From Telmatactis stephensoni (taxonomy: Eukaryota > Cnidaria > Anthozoa > Actiniaria > Isophelliidae): DNA of 64,000 bases. The DNA is taken from assembly GCA_029948255.1 (NCBI GenBank), contig JALIZF010001647.1, forward strand, positions 186,001 to 250,000, in the 5' to 3' direction. The notes beneath the pieces are model-generated. The model saw nothing but the letters and a program-made list of their open reading frames with translations. It made no database searches and was not told where the DNA came from. The translations under genes and the position numbers were made by a program. Positions 13,166-24,537 of the stretch are shown in pieces (position 1 is the stretch's first letter; every line of letters begins with the position of its first letter).

Positions 13166-14324
13166 ATGCAAGCCGAAGGAGAACAACGTCCACATCCCGT
13201 AGTCGTGCTTCCAAACCAAGATGATTCTGGTGACCAAATAGCTGGGAACCAACAACAAAATGAAGCTCCGGCGGAAGAACCTCAAGATGCTGCTCAACCA
13301 CAATTCAGCAATGAGGAGGTATAAATTTTAAACGAATTTTATTTAGCCCCGTTTACGGTCAGCACCTTTTCAATGTTAGCTTTAGGAATTTAAGTTCTTT
13401 CTGTTTCTTGCTAAAACTTATTTTAGTTTTGGAACCTCTTTTTTAAAGCGTCCATGATTAAAAGTGTATATTTATCTTTACGGAGTATTTGTTCTATTTT
13501 CTAGTTAGAGTTTTAATACCTGGTTGTGGCCAGAGGAAAGTTATAATACCTGGTTGTGGCCAGAGGAAAGTTAATAATACCTGGTTGTGGCCAGAGGAAA
13601 GTTACAAATACCTGGTTGTGGCCAGAGAAAAGTATAAAATGCTTCAGGTCGGGGCCAAATTTGATATACCGGTCGTGGACGAAGAAAAGTAAAATGCTTG
13701 TTTTTTTTTAGCTAAAATCATCGGCCTGAAATTCAAAGGTTTCTGTCTTTTGTAGTTTTAAGATTGTAATTTAACGAAAGGTTTCAGTCAATTTAGTGAT
13801 TTATTTATTTATTTTTCCCTTGCCCTTTATAGTTGAGTGAACAGATAACATCATTGAAGGCAGAGCTGGAAACTTTGAAGGCGCAGTCTAGTGCCGTGAA
13901 CGTCGAAACTTCTCTGGCGCACGTCCACCAACTAGCCTCGTCCCCTGTCCATTTCAGGGACCCTTCAGCCATCTTAGCGGCCCTCCAGAAGCTAGCGGAC
14001 GACGCTAGAATCACCAATCACGCAAAGGCCGCTGAGTACGAAGCAGTTCTGAGGCAATCCAGAGCCTTGATGTTCAGTCCGCAATTTGGCGAAGTTATAA
14101 CCAGGCTGGTAGGCTCCAAAGAAGAAAGCCAAGTGGCTAACACAATTGCGAAAATGATCAAAGGTTCCGCTGCACGCACACCTACTCAGCCCTTTATTCA
14201 GCCATATCCAAGACCTTTAATGAGGTCCCGTGGGGGTTTCCAGCGTGCTCGCACAGCCAACAACAGTTCGTGTTTTAAGTGTGGGCAGAGAGGCCACTTT
14301 CAAAGGAACTGCCCTAGCCGTTAA
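13166..14324 (+). CDS. Two-exon Gag-like protein with CCHC zinc knuckle (DIRS-like element 2)
   Basis: Exon 1 13166-13318 (ATG, 51 codons, Gln/Glu/Pro-rich: MQAEGEQRPHPVVVLP...). GT at 13319 and AG at 13831-13832 bound an intron in phase 0, and exon 2 13833-14324 ends in TAA. The product is 214 residues: a Q-rich head, a predicted coiled coil (LSEQITSLKAELETLKAQ, residues 52-69), a helical middle, an Arg-rich linker and a C-terminal zinc knuckle CFKCGQRGHFQRNC (CX2CX4HX4C). This is a retroelement nucleocapsid layout. The likely partner RT lies at 16566-17754, separated by an inserted Penelope-like element. A domesticated Gag is an alternative because both exons are open. Confidence 0.65.
13515..13690. 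repeat. Intronic ~31 bp minisatellite
   Basis: Four to five degrading copies of a unit containing tacctggttgtggccagagg followed by aaagtta-type sequence, inside the intron of the Gag-like gene. The first copies are nearly identical and the last diverged. Confidence 0.8.
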
Positions 14325-14793
14325 TTTTTCTTTAGTGTGTGTGTTTGGAGAAGTTGTGAAGTGAAGTTGATTTAATTTGATTCATTAGGAATATTGATAA
14401 TAAATATCATCGCGTGTCTGGTTTGCTCTTGTCTTCTTATAATTCTATATTGCAATTTAATGTCTGTTCAGGCGGAGTTCTAAAAATAGGTAATTTTGTG
14501 TGATATGCTATGATATTACAGGGTTTTTTTTTTCTGCTTGTATACTTAATAAAATAATTCAAATATGTTTTCATTTCGTTTTTAGTTATTATTTTACCTA
14601 TCACAGAACTGTGTGACAGTCCAGTGGGTTTCCTCGCTTTTGTAGATCCCTTCATTTTCGAAAGCTCAGGGAAAGATTTAATGACCATCACGCTAGGCAT
14701 TTCTCTTGACGTTTTAGCCATTTTATACCACTAGGTGTAAAAATTGGCCTAGAAATAATATATATCAAAATAATATTGTAAATAAAAACACAA
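14325..14793. other. Non-coding between Gag and the inserted Penelope-like element
   Basis: No supported exon. Chance ORFs only; probably the 3' part of the DIRS-like Gag region or flank of the insertion. Confidence 0.35.
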
Positions 14794-14951
14794 CATGATG
14801 CAGCATTTTTACAATCTATGTTAGAAGACAAATGTTTGAAAATATGAGATTGTTTGTCGGAAAAAAGGTGTTCATTAATTCGTGTGGAAAGATGGCGAAC
14901 TGTTTCACCTATATATCGAGCGTTACAGCTCGAACAAGAAAATTCATAGAG

Positions 14952-15997
14952 AATCCCATTGCTCCCCCCTAGCACCAGTCCTAGCTAATCTCTTTATGGG
15001 TTTTTATGAATCTAAATGGATTGAAAATTATCAACTTTCAAATTCAGTTTTATTTTATCGTAGATATGTAGATGACATTTTTTGCATTTTTGATAATGAA
15101 GACAAAGCAACCAAGTTTTTTAACTATCTTAATTTACAGCATCCTAATATAAAGTTTACGTTAGAAAAAGAAATTAACAACTGCCTTTCTTTTCTCGATG
15201 TCAAAATTAACAAACTAATGGACAACTCTTGCATAACTTCTATACATCGTAAGAAAACGTATACTGGTCTGCTTACTAATTTTAATAGCTTCACCTCACT
15301 TTCATATAAAGTAGGACTAATACGCACATTAATAGACAGAGCTTTTAAAATTAACAACAGTAAAGATGGTTTTGAAAAAGACGTTACTGATATCAAAACC
15401 ATCCTTAAACGTAATACCTTTCCTTCTTATCTTATTGACAAGGTAACTCAAAGTTATCTTGACAAAACAACTCAACACTCTAATGCCAATCTTAATCAAA
15501 AACCACAATCTACTAATAACTCAGAAACCAGATATTTCAAACTTCCTTTCATTGGGAAATATTCATCTTTTGCCCAAAAGAAAGTTAGGCAGCTTTCCAA
15601 ACGTTTTTGTGATAAACTAGATATCAAATTAGTCTTTCACACATTTAAAATAAATCGTTTATTTTCTGTTAAAGATCCCATCCCTGATGTTCTTAAATCT
15701 TGTGTGGTCTATGAATTTTCTTGTTCGAGCTGTAACGCTCGATATATAGGTGAAACAGTTCGCCATCTTTCCACACGAATTAATGAACACCTTTTTTCCG
15801 ACAAACAATCTCATATTTTCAAACATTTGTCTTCTAACATAGATTGTAAAAATGCTGCATCATCAGATAGTTTTAAAATAATTGATACAGCAAATAGTCC
15901 TTATCAACTTAAAATAAAAGAAGCTCTTCATATTATGGCTTCTAAACCTGAGTTAAACACTCAGGTTAAGCATTTTAATACCACCATCAATATGTAA
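14952..15997 (+). pseudogene. Penelope-like RT (C-terminal half) with GIY-YIG endonuclease domain
   Basis: The frame is open through 15997 (TAA). It begins inside RT: SPLAPVLANLFMGFYESKW, then the catalytic box FYRRYVDDIF (Asp-Asp) and NCLSFLDVKI, then a thumb/linker region. Last comes the GIY-YIG-type nuclease: VVYEFSCSSCNARYIGET...R...RINEH (about 15708-15790) ending ...KPELNTQVKHFN. Both enzymatic cores are typical of Penelope-like elements, which nick DNA with the GIY-YIG domain and prime cDNA there. The N-terminal RT motifs are missing, so the copy is dead on arrival. The upstream open codons (14882-14951) belong to the inverted GIY-YIG fragment and are not native RT. Confidence 0.88.
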
Positions 15998-16136
15998 TTT
16001 GTTTATATATCTTTCGTTTTTAGTTTGTTTATATGTCATATCTTAAGTATTCAAACTATGTAATGACCGTTGTAATTTTATATGTAACTAGATTCTATTA
16101 ATAGTAGATACATTTAGTCAAACTTGTAATCACTTC

Positions 16137-16179
16137 AACAACTGAAGATGGCTTTATGAAAGCCGAAACATGTCTTGTT
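16137..16179 (+). ncRNA. Hammerhead-ribozyme-like motif of the Penelope-like element
   Basis: The core is CTGAAGA (16142-16148), an extra T, helix II ggcttt/aaagcc (16150-16155 with 16159-16164), then GAAAC, a two-base loop and GTC (16165-16174). Helix I pairs aacaa (16137-16141) with ttgtt (16175-16179). Cleavage would follow C16174. Type I hammerheads with very short helix III are known from Penelope-like elements. The extra T between the GA and helix II departs from the textbook core but recurs in both other copies in this window. Confidence 0.72.
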
Positions 16180-16565
16180 TAAAACTCAAAAAAGTTGTGT
16201 TTTTATTTAAAATTATCACATCCTTTGTGCTATTAAGACCATCAAAATAATAATAATTATAATATAATATTCAAGCGTACTCCCCTATAAGCCAATGTTA
16301 TCAAATAGGGCCTTCGGAATAATAAAAAAAAAAAAAATAAATGGCAAATTATAACAACTATTTTGGAACTTTCTTTTTCCCGTTATGTCGTGTCAAGGTG
16401 CGGGCGTCTAATGCCTCTCATGCCCCACCGGGGTTGCCTAGGCTGACATTATGGGAGGGTCTTTTCTATGCACATTTGCATATATATTTTTTCTTTCGCG
16501 TATGTTTTGGTATTTTCACTGATTCGATAAGGTTTTAGCTCATACTCGTTCTTTTGCGTTTTGAA

Positions 16566-17754
16566 CTAGGGTCCTCCAAATAAGCGCCTGAAAAGGGGTG
16601 TATCTCAAGATTTCCTTTATCTTGCCCAGCACTCTGTCAGAAGAACGAGTGAGCATTGGTGTGACTGGCAGGGTTTACCCTCCTGTAATGTTGGCCCAGG
16701 CCCCGATATTAACGCAGTTGCTGGTGCAAAAGTCAAAGCAAGCCCACGTGATGTTGTTTTTCGAGATCCGAACTTTTTCCTAGCTGGTCGATTATGTGAT
16801 CATGGGGAGCAGTGGCGTGCTATCCAGAACGCAGACCCGACAATTTTGTCTCATGTTTTGTCCGGGGTGGATGCATGGAGTTTTATAAGACCTTTCAAGG
16901 GTACATTTGGTGGCAAAGAATACGATACACCGTCGGATGCACTTTAAGAACTCTGCTTCGTGTGCGGACTTCGAGGAGTTTATTTCAGAAACCATCTTAG
17001 AAAGATTGGCTAACTGTCCGCTAAAATTCTGGGGTCCAGTAGGTCAGGTAGAACCTCCTCACTTGGTTATGCCTATCACAGTCGAACCCACCAAGCCCCG
17101 CATGTGCCACGATGAGCGTTTCTTGAACCTATGGATTAGAGATTTGCCTTTTTCCCTGGACTACTTATCTGATTTGCCTATAGATATGTTGGTCGTAATA
17201 GCTACCAAACTGTTTGCGACGATAAGAGTGGATATGATCATGTTTCCCTTGATCTTAAGAGTCAAACACTCTTCGGACTAACCTGGAAGGGTTGTTATTT
17301 TGTTTATCAAACCTTGCCTTTTGGCTGGAAAGCGAGTGCCTTTCTGTACCAGAATGGTGGCCACTAGTTATATCCGCTCATTGGGCGTCCCTTGTAGCCA
17401 GTACATTGACGATCGCCACATTGGCCAGTTAGTCACACAACCTACTTGCTTGTAGTCGGATGTCGAAAAAGCGGAAGCAGCCGCCTACATCACCACTTCC
17501 ACACTGACTTCTCTTGGATATACTATCGGGCTCTCCAAATCATCATTGGAACCCAAACAGGTTGTTAGGTATCTGGGATACCTTTGTGATTCTCTGAGGT
17601 GTGCTTTCATTTTGCCACAAGACAAAAAGGATAAGTTTAGAATGTTGAGAGAGACCATTCTGTCATCCCAGGAAATAAGCCTCAAAACCTTACAGCGTTT
17701 TGGAGGGAAAACAACTTCTTTTGCTATCGCTGTCCCGGCTTCCCGCCTCATATA
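16566..17754 (+). pseudogene. DIRS-like element 2 reverse transcriptase, several frameshifts, no RNase H or recombinase
   Basis: Three frames carry one RT in order. 16566-16943: GPPNKRLKRGVSQDFLYLAQ... to PSDAL. From about 16943: CADFEEFISETILERL, PTKPRMCHDERFLNLWIRD, LPFSLDYLSDLP. After another shift near 17190: CDDKSGYDHV..., YFVYQTLPFGWKASAFLYQ, and the catalytic YIDDRHIGQL (17396-17425). Then RYLGYLCDSL and FGGKTTSFAIAVPASRL. The YIDD-RH signature and FGWK motif belong to DIRS-type RTs common in aquatic invertebrates. The frame ends at 17754 before RNase H; nothing recombinase-like follows. The Gag at 13166-14324 is probably its partner. Confidence 0.75.
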
Positions 17755-19208
17755 AAAATTTCATATAAAAATTGCGTTCGGGAGGTTGAAAAGTGCTCAA
17801 AATGGCTTCGTTCAAGGATAATACAGAAGGTGAGTCTATCTGCATTCATCGTCTTCAATAATTCCTCTTCTAATTCCAATACGTCATCAAAATGTTCTGA
17901 AAAGTTTTTTCTGTTCCATCGTGACGTTTTCAATTTTTATATAAAATGCAGATAAAATGCAATAAAATGCGCGAAATTTGTACGATAGGTGTCGACACAC
18001 GAGTCGGATTCCGGAAATCGATCCGGAAACGGGAAATGTAATAAATATGGTCAGCGGTTGTCCCCAAAACAAAGATGGCTGCCCGTACGATGAAAGGTTA
18101 GTAAATAAAACTGAAAATAGAGCTGATATAAAGTTTGGTTGTCAGTTTTTTTCTTGAAATTTATTATCTAGAAGGTCCAATTTCTGGTCCAGATGGTGGT
18201 CCAGAACAGGGTCCAGAAGGGGGGTCCAGAATCTGGGGTCCACGTTTTGTCGACACCCAGGAAACAGTCATCAGCTAGTTAAAATCAAAATCATGTATCA
18301 AAAAAAGCTGGTTAGGTCATATCATTTTTCTATGCCATCAAGGAAATACTTTCCTGTATGTTTGGGCAATTTCTGATGCTCCGCTTTCGAATAATCAGTG
18401 ACCTAAGTTCTGTCACACCATATTGTCACACGTTTTCGAATCGCATAAAATCATAACAATTTACCACAAATTTTACATCAATGGGTTAGTCAATGAATAA
18501 TCTTAATTGTTCTAAGAATATTTTCAGCAAAATAAACAGATTATCCCTGGTTTTAGTATCATTTCAATGCTCAGTGTTGTGGCCGCCATATTGGGGTTCC
18601 AAAATGGTACCCCAACATGGCGGCTCCATACATTCTTACCAAATATTCAAGCAAATTAAAAAATTCATATCTTGGTAACGAACAAACATTTTGACTCTAA
18701 CTTTTTCAGATATACACAGTTTTTGTTGTTCTTTCAGATACAATTGCTATGATTTTGGTCAGAGCTCTGGAAAGGCCTGAACAAAATTGAATCACGTAAA
18801 ATTACGTCACGTGATCGGAAGTGAAAACGCTCTATAGGGTCACCCTAGCTAGGGTCACAACTTGTATGCTCGTGATTGTAGCCCAACTCCTATTTCCTTT
18901 TCAGTGCATAGAGACAGTTATAAATAGAGCAGATTTCGTATGAGTGTGTCACGGCACGGCACACGGCACGGTCACAGCATGGCACGGTCACAGAACCTCG
19001 CCTTCTGAGCTTTCGAAAAAGCCCGCAAAAGCATGTGCAGACGCGCGCGTCCCGCGGAGATTGCAACTGGAAGCCGATCGCATTTTTTTCGGCAATCCCT
19101 CCGATCCAGCCGTTTTTTAACACTAGATTTACAAGACGGACAATATGAGTTCTGGAAGACCGAGATGCTGTTGATTTTGCGCAAATCACAATTTCGTTAA
19201 TCCTGTAA
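17755..19208. other. Non-coding region with a short inverted repeat at 18583-18630
   Basis: No exon is supported. At 18583-18630 the sequence ggccgccatattggggttcc is followed after a few bases by its near-complement ggtaccccaacatggcggct, a small foldback element. Short 'gggtccagaa' repeats lie at 18185-18250. Confidence 0.45.
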
Positions 19209-22200
19209 ATGGGCACAGGGGCAACTGTCCCTTTGAAAACTGTGTTTGTGTTGCTTGCACAAGCGTACGTGGAAGAAATGAGAGAGAGCGGGAGTGAAGA
19301 CAGCTCAATGCCGCCTCCGCACAACAGCAACAAGGTGATGTCGCAATCCCGGTGGCTTTGGCAAATTCTAGCCCCCAAACCCAAACTACTTCAGCTGCCG
19401 CCACAAGAGCAGGTTAGATATACTGTTTTATGATGTACTGCATTCTTGTTATGTTTCAAATCTTGTTGGGTTGATTGCTGGTCTCATAGGTTTTTCGATC
19501 ATTTACGTAGATCTAACAAGAAAGAGGAGAAACGAAGAACGAAACTCCTTACTTAATAGCCACTTAAATAATTTTTTTTCCAAGATGAATAGTCAAAGTA
19601 AGACGTTGCCTTTCATGGTAAATGTGGGAAGGGCATTTAGAGACTTTGCCGTTTAAGGTAAGTTCATTTTATCATCTCGATAGTCAATTGTTGCTAAATG
19701 TCTTATTGAATTTTGAACAGAAAAAAAGGTAAAAAGACGAAAAGGAGATGATTTATGATAATGTATATGGTGCACGTAGCTTTATCATCAGTAAACTCAA
19801 TTTTTATTATAATTCTATAAACATTTTTTTCCTTTTCAATCTAATAAATGAAATATTGATTGACAGACATTGTTGATTCTTGCACTGATTTGTAGTATGC
19901 ATTTCTTTCTATTTTTGTATTTTTACAACAGTCTTTTAGACCCAAAAATAGCCTTATCACATCTTCAAATGTTTTTCTCAGGAATTTCGATAATTTTTTT
20001 CAAGGAAATTTGTTAATGTTGTGGATCAACAAATGAAAAGGATATATTTAGAAGCTCGTGTAATACGTCGTCGACCCTCGAATCTCGATGTGATTTCTAG
20101 CAAAGGAAAAAGAAATCGAGGAAAAATGAGCTGATTCGAGACCAACAGAACACGACTAAAACAAGTCATAATATATTTAGTCTACTAGGTGTTCTTCTCA
20201 TCTCAAAGCTGACTTTTACTTTAATTTTCCCGAGAAAGTGCCTCTTGATTCAAGGAAAAATTTCGTCAACTATATCGTAAAAAAACGACCGGAAGTAGTC
20301 AGGATCAGGAGTTTTCAGTCATTTCGCTGTCGATGCGCGCGCACGTCAAAAAGGGCGCGAAAACAAAACCAAAGAAAGGTCAAGTTGGCGAGAAGGGAAA
20401 ATAAATTGTTTTATATTTGTAAGGCATTTTTTGAAAAAACAGTGGTATTATAAACTAATAAAAACAAACAACCATGTCCAATTCTCAATAACGAAAAGTG
20501 CAATGTTTGATATTTTTAAGTCTGATTTCTCCTTGCTTTGATTTTCCGATCAATTAATTAAGCATTAATCGCCTCAATATAACTTATTTGGGCCAAAACT
20601 GATTCAGCTAAAATGCTGAAATCATTAGCAAGAACTCTTTTTCAAAACGAAATGCAAAACAACAAATTAAAACAACCGTTTGCGACTTTAAGAGATGTTA
20701 AAGTTTTCCCCTCAAAAACGATTTGATCCATGCATCCATTTTATTGAACCATTAGCCTTTCACAATCTTTTTTGAAGAGTTCTGTGTTTTCGATACTGAG
20801 GCAAAAAAACTTATACTTTTGAATTTGCCTACTTGAAAAAGAGCAACAACCAAAACAAAACAAAAACTTATTCAAGAGTTAAGTTCGCACGGTAGATATT
20901 TACGAATGTTCGATTAATGATTCTTTTCCCTCATCGTCTAGCGAATATTTTTTCAGGAAAGATGCATACTAAAGATATCCAATTGTTAAGAACAATGTAA
21001 AATAATAAAAAGTACCTTGTTCAACATCAGTAAGCTTAAGTTTTTCCAACAACTTCTCCAAAAAGCACTTCCTCAGTTTTGGCGGGCAAAAATCTACGGT
21101 TCGTGAGGGTGAGTTTCTTCACGGTAGACGGCTTGGAAAACATAACAACAATTCGGTTTTTAAGACAATAAACAGATTTACGGTTTCAAGCATGGGTAAA
21201 AATTGTTTTAGAAAGCCATCTGAAAAGCGTTTATCGATACTCACTTGAACTGGAAAAGCTCCCGAGCAAACGTCAATTCACTCAGTGTCGAGTGCAAAAC
21301 TTTTCAAAATGTAATTTAATGATGAATATGTTGTTTTTCCATCATCCGCTCGACGTCAAGTCTGAGAATTTGAACAGTGATATCAGCAGAGGTTTACGGG
21401 AAATCATTTTAAAATTTGGAAAAATGGTGCGATGACGTCAGCGGCCGATACTATTTAACAGCCATCCCAAGAGCATCCCAAGTAATTCATATCGTGTACA
21501 ATTGAATACATTAAATGTATAGATCGGGAAAAAACCCCCGTCAAATTAAGACAATTAAGGGTTAGAATTATTGCCGGGTTTCAAAATTTCCAAGCGAGTT
21601 TGATTTTTTATAGACTATGTATGACTAGACTATGTATGACCATACATAATAATTTGCTGTGCAATCGATCATAGTAATATTTAATATGGGCCCAAAGGGA
21701 TAATTCGAATGGCAAATGCAAAATTGGTGTCCTTCATTCAAGATGCTTTTTCGTCATTTTATTCGTTTTTAAAACTAACAACTTCAAGGTTGTCTTTTTT
21801 AATAGAAATGAGAGTGAAGTTTATAATCAAAAATGGGACTTCAATATTGAAATGAAACTTTATATTTCCATAACAATTTATTTTATATCATGGAAATTGC
21901 TTTTATAGGAAACTCCTTCAAAAGCAGCAACAGCAACAACAACAACAACACCATCAACAACTTCTACAGGCGCCATTAATGTATGTACACCAATAAACCT
22001 TTAAAAATCAGTAAAACTAATTCTGATTTTCACTTTGCACTGCAGAACACTGTTCTTTAAATATGCCTAGCTACATCACATAATAATAGATATATGATTT
22101 GTCTACTCTTTATTTATAGGGAGTACCAGCTGCAACTGGTACTAGTACATCTGTAAGTATAAACTGAAATATATAAAAATAGCCAACAGAGCTGTGTTCA

Positions 22201-23038
22201 AAAATGTCAGTTATTGTAATATGAATGAGTAAGGAACAAAATATCAGCCAAACCATAGTCAAGAAGTTACCCCCTATAAAATGGAGCCAGCTGATCAAAC
22301 ATCCATTATAAGTTATATTACAACTCAATGAAATATTGTAATTAAATACCCCAATAAAGTGGCTTGCTCCTATTTCAAAGGTGCCCATTTAAAAATGTTT
22401 AAAATTAGGCCCAGAGCAGCAGCACATGTACAGCCAGCAACACAGTTGTCAGCACAGTACAACCAACGTCAGCACAACCAAGACCACCTGCTGCTCATCA
22501 ATTAAGTACTGCCAGCTCAATTCAAGCCTGTCCTACACAAGCCTCTTTCCTCCAGAAAGTTTGTTTTCTGGAGGAAATGTTTCCCAACATCCCATGCTCC
22601 ACCCTACACACAGCTCTGGCCTCCGCTTCTGGAAATCTGCAAGATGTGCTATCCTTCCTGGTAGAAGAACCCAAGAAGGACGAAAACTTCCCACCCACTT
22701 CTGTTTCAGATGGTGGATTTCCTTGCCAGGGTGCAGGAAACTCACAGTCTGGAACAGAGGAAGGGGTGGACAGTTTCCATCCTTCTTGGGCTCATACTTA
22801 CCCACTCATTTCTTTTTCAAGTCCAAGTGTTCCTCAACTGCCATGTTTGCCTTCACATCCTCTGTCAACCCTGTTATCTGGCCAGGATGAAAGTAGGCCA
22901 CTTTCCAGTTCCAGTAATAATGCTTCTGGTCGTCGACCTCACAGGTGTCATTACTGTGGACTGGAGTGGCCTGCTTTCATGGATAACAGCCACTGCCCCC
23001 ATTGTTATATGCCTTACAACAAAAGATACCGCTATTAG
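19209..23038 (+). CDS. CUE-domain and zinc-ribbon protein, unrecognised gene (5' exon uncertain)
   Basis: Three firm in-frame exons: 21909-21980 (Thr/Ser-rich), 22120-22152 and 22409-23038 (stop TAG). They are joined in phase 0 with consensus borders except a GTATGT donor. A possible first exon, 19209-19412, joins in frame but has a weak GTTAGA donor. The long T/S/Q-rich, disordered N-terminus is followed by a CUE-like ubiquitin-binding helix bundle (FLEEMFPNIP...ALASASGNLQDVL..L; near 22560-22665) and a C-terminal four-cysteine ribbon CHYCGLEW...HCPHC (near 22948-23005). This suggests a ubiquitin-linked adaptor, cytosolic or nuclear. I do not recognise the gene, and I cannot tell whether it belongs to the host or to a mobile element. 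Confidence 0.6.
19413..21908. other. Putative long intron; AT-rich, no element recognised
   Basis: Only chance ORFs were seen. If the 19209 exon is not real, this is upstream intergenic DNA of the CUE gene. Confidence 0.35.
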
Positions 23039-23405
23039 AGCATTTTTTGTATGAGTGGGAAATTTACCTTGGCAAAATAATTAGTTAGTCATGACCATGT
23101 CATGAAGCTATCTCATAATGCAGTAACACTCACAAGAAAACTAGACGCCATATAGGCGTTCACTCGTGCCACCTATAAAGGGAGGTGCAAAAGGAAAATT
23201 ACCACGAATCATTGCAAATACCGGTACCTACTTTTATTACGTGCTATAAGTCGATAAGAAACACGGAGATACATTTTTATAAACGGGTAGATTAAAACTA
23301 AAACAACTATTAAAAGCTTGAGTCTTTTGTGTTAAAGCCTTAGCACTGTTTGCTTTATTGAATGCTGTATTAGATGACTTCTCTGTCATATTAAGCTTGT
23401 ATGTT
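23039..23405. other. 3' flank of the CUE gene, no further gene
   Basis: Probable 3' UTR and spacer. No clear polyadenylation hexamer stands out close to the stop, and no repeat was recognised. Confidence 0.35.
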
Positions 23406-23765
23406 TTTTTCCCCCGGGGGGGGGGGGGGAGGGGTTCTTTGGGGGTCAAAACGCTAAGGATGATTGTCGGAAACCTCCAAAACGTACCCTAAAAAATACC
23501 CAAATGCCAAAATTTTCGACCCTAAAAATACCTAACAGCTCAAAAATACCCCTAAAAATACCAAAAAATCAAACAAAAAGTGTTCTAATAAAAAGGCAGT
23601 AAGTAAAAAAAATCGTCTCGTTTATTTTGTATCCCTAAAAAATACCATCTTTTCTGAAAAACCTTGAATTTTCTCTGATGACCCCTAAAAAAAATACCAA
23701 ATCGGCGATTTCAACCCCTAAAAAATACGACGATCAATATAGGGAGTACACCCGGCCCCCCGGGT
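23406..23765. repeat. Degenerate CCCTAAAAATACC repeat block with G/C-run ends
   Basis: It starts with a cccccgggggg-type run and ends with acccggccccccgggt. Between them are at least eight variants of 'ccctaaaaaatacc'. The mirrored G/C ends suggest a non-autonomous element; a weaker relative lies near 27910-28010. Confidence 0.55.
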
Positions 23766-24128
23766 TTTTTCTTGAATTGGTTTACATATACACTTTTTGT
23801 CTTCATCACTGTATAATTTACTTCCAAGACTGAATGCATGAATGTGATGGATTTTTGATGATCTGGGTACATGTTTTGCTATGTATTTTCTTCTGATAAG
23901 CTTCCTTATTTTTCTGCTTTTACGTAAAGCACCGTTGTAAGTCGTCTCACTGGAATTCTGCTTGGTTCACGGTCACGAACGCTATGGCATTTGTATCTAA
24001 TACTACTATTGTAATAAATAAACTTTGCATATCGAGATCTACAGCTCTTTATTGATATAAGCTCTGTACATGTATTGTTGTCATCAGCATTTATACATAA
24101 TTCGATTGCTTTCGAATTCTTCTCACAA

Positions 24129-24281
24129 TTATTGACAGATAATTCGGGTTGCTTTCTCAAATATATCACAATCATCAATGTATAAACTTCTGTAGGTTGC
24201 AGAGCAACAGCACATATAAACTTGTTTGAAAATAAATTTAACAACAATCAAAACACAAATAATATAAAGTAAAGTCTTCAT
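24129..24281 (-). CDS. Tiny ORF with hydrophobic N-terminus and clustered cysteines (doubtful)
   Basis: 50 codons, starting one base after the stop of the 24283-24537 ORF on the same strand. The first 18 residues are hydrophobic (MKTLLYIICVLIVV...), followed by CCC and two more cysteines. An AATAAA lies at about 24045-24050 on this strand. It may be a second secreted peptide, part of a spliced transcript, or chance. An overlapping frame (23906-24247) is also open. Confidence 0.22.
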   Translation of the reverse strand: MKTLLYIICVLIVVKFIFKQVYMCCCSATYRSLYIDDCDIFEKATRIICQ

Positions 24282-24282
24282 A

Positions 24283-24537
24283 TTAAATAGCATAATATAA
24301 TAATTCCACGGTAAACTTATACAAACTGTTAATCAAGGCTTTCATGGCTGCTTTCAAGCTATTCAAGGCTTTCAAGATATTCATGGCTTTCATGTGTTCG
24401 CGGAACAATCCATGCCGAAAACGCTCGACGTCTTTTAGTGTAGATCTACCGCGAACAGTGTGTGCATTTGTAAGCATTTGGAGCGTAAATAGGGAAAAAC
24501 AGAAGACAAATAATACCTTCCACATCTTGACTTTCAT
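24283..24537 (-). CDS. Small putative secreted protein, cationic helical C-terminus
   Basis: 84 codons on the minus strand. The N-terminus MKVKMWKVLFVFCFSLFTLQ followed by MLTNA looks like a signal peptide with cleavage after Ala near residue 25. The remainder is basic, with an internal repeat of (M/L)KA(M/L)-type units forming an amphipathic helix (about residues 48-75). No cysteines occur in the mature part. No homologue is recognised. Secreted cationic helical peptides occur in invertebrate defence, but that role is only a guess here. The repetitive ATGAAAGCC/CTTGAAAGC wording could also be chance low complexity. No intron or promoter was identified. Confidence 0.35.
   Translation of the reverse strand: MKVKMWKVLFVFCFSLFTLQMLTNAHTVRGRSTLKDVERFRHGLFREHMKAMNILKALNSLKAAMKALINSLYKFTVELLYYAI

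Larger units (their letters stand above)
14794..16179 (+). mobile_element. 5'-truncated Penelope-like element with inverted terminal fragment and 3' hammerhead motif
   Basis: The main part (about 14952-16179) carries the RT C-terminal half, a GIY-YIG domain, an AT-rich 3' UTR and a hammerhead-like fold. The first 158 bases (14794-14951) are an almost exact inverted copy of 15708-15865, inside the GIY-YIG region. Partial inverted copies at the 5' end are a known product of Penelope-like retrotransposition. The element sits between the Gag and RT of DIRS-like element 2. Confidence 0.85.

Noticed and set aside
13489..13692. ORF with repeated PGCGQRKV peptides
   Set aside because: It is the intronic minisatellite read through; the repeat changes frame between copies, so no protein repeat is maintained.
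20238..20453. 71-codon Arg/Lys-rich ORF
   Set aside because: No conserved motif and no splice phase joining it to the CUE gene exons.
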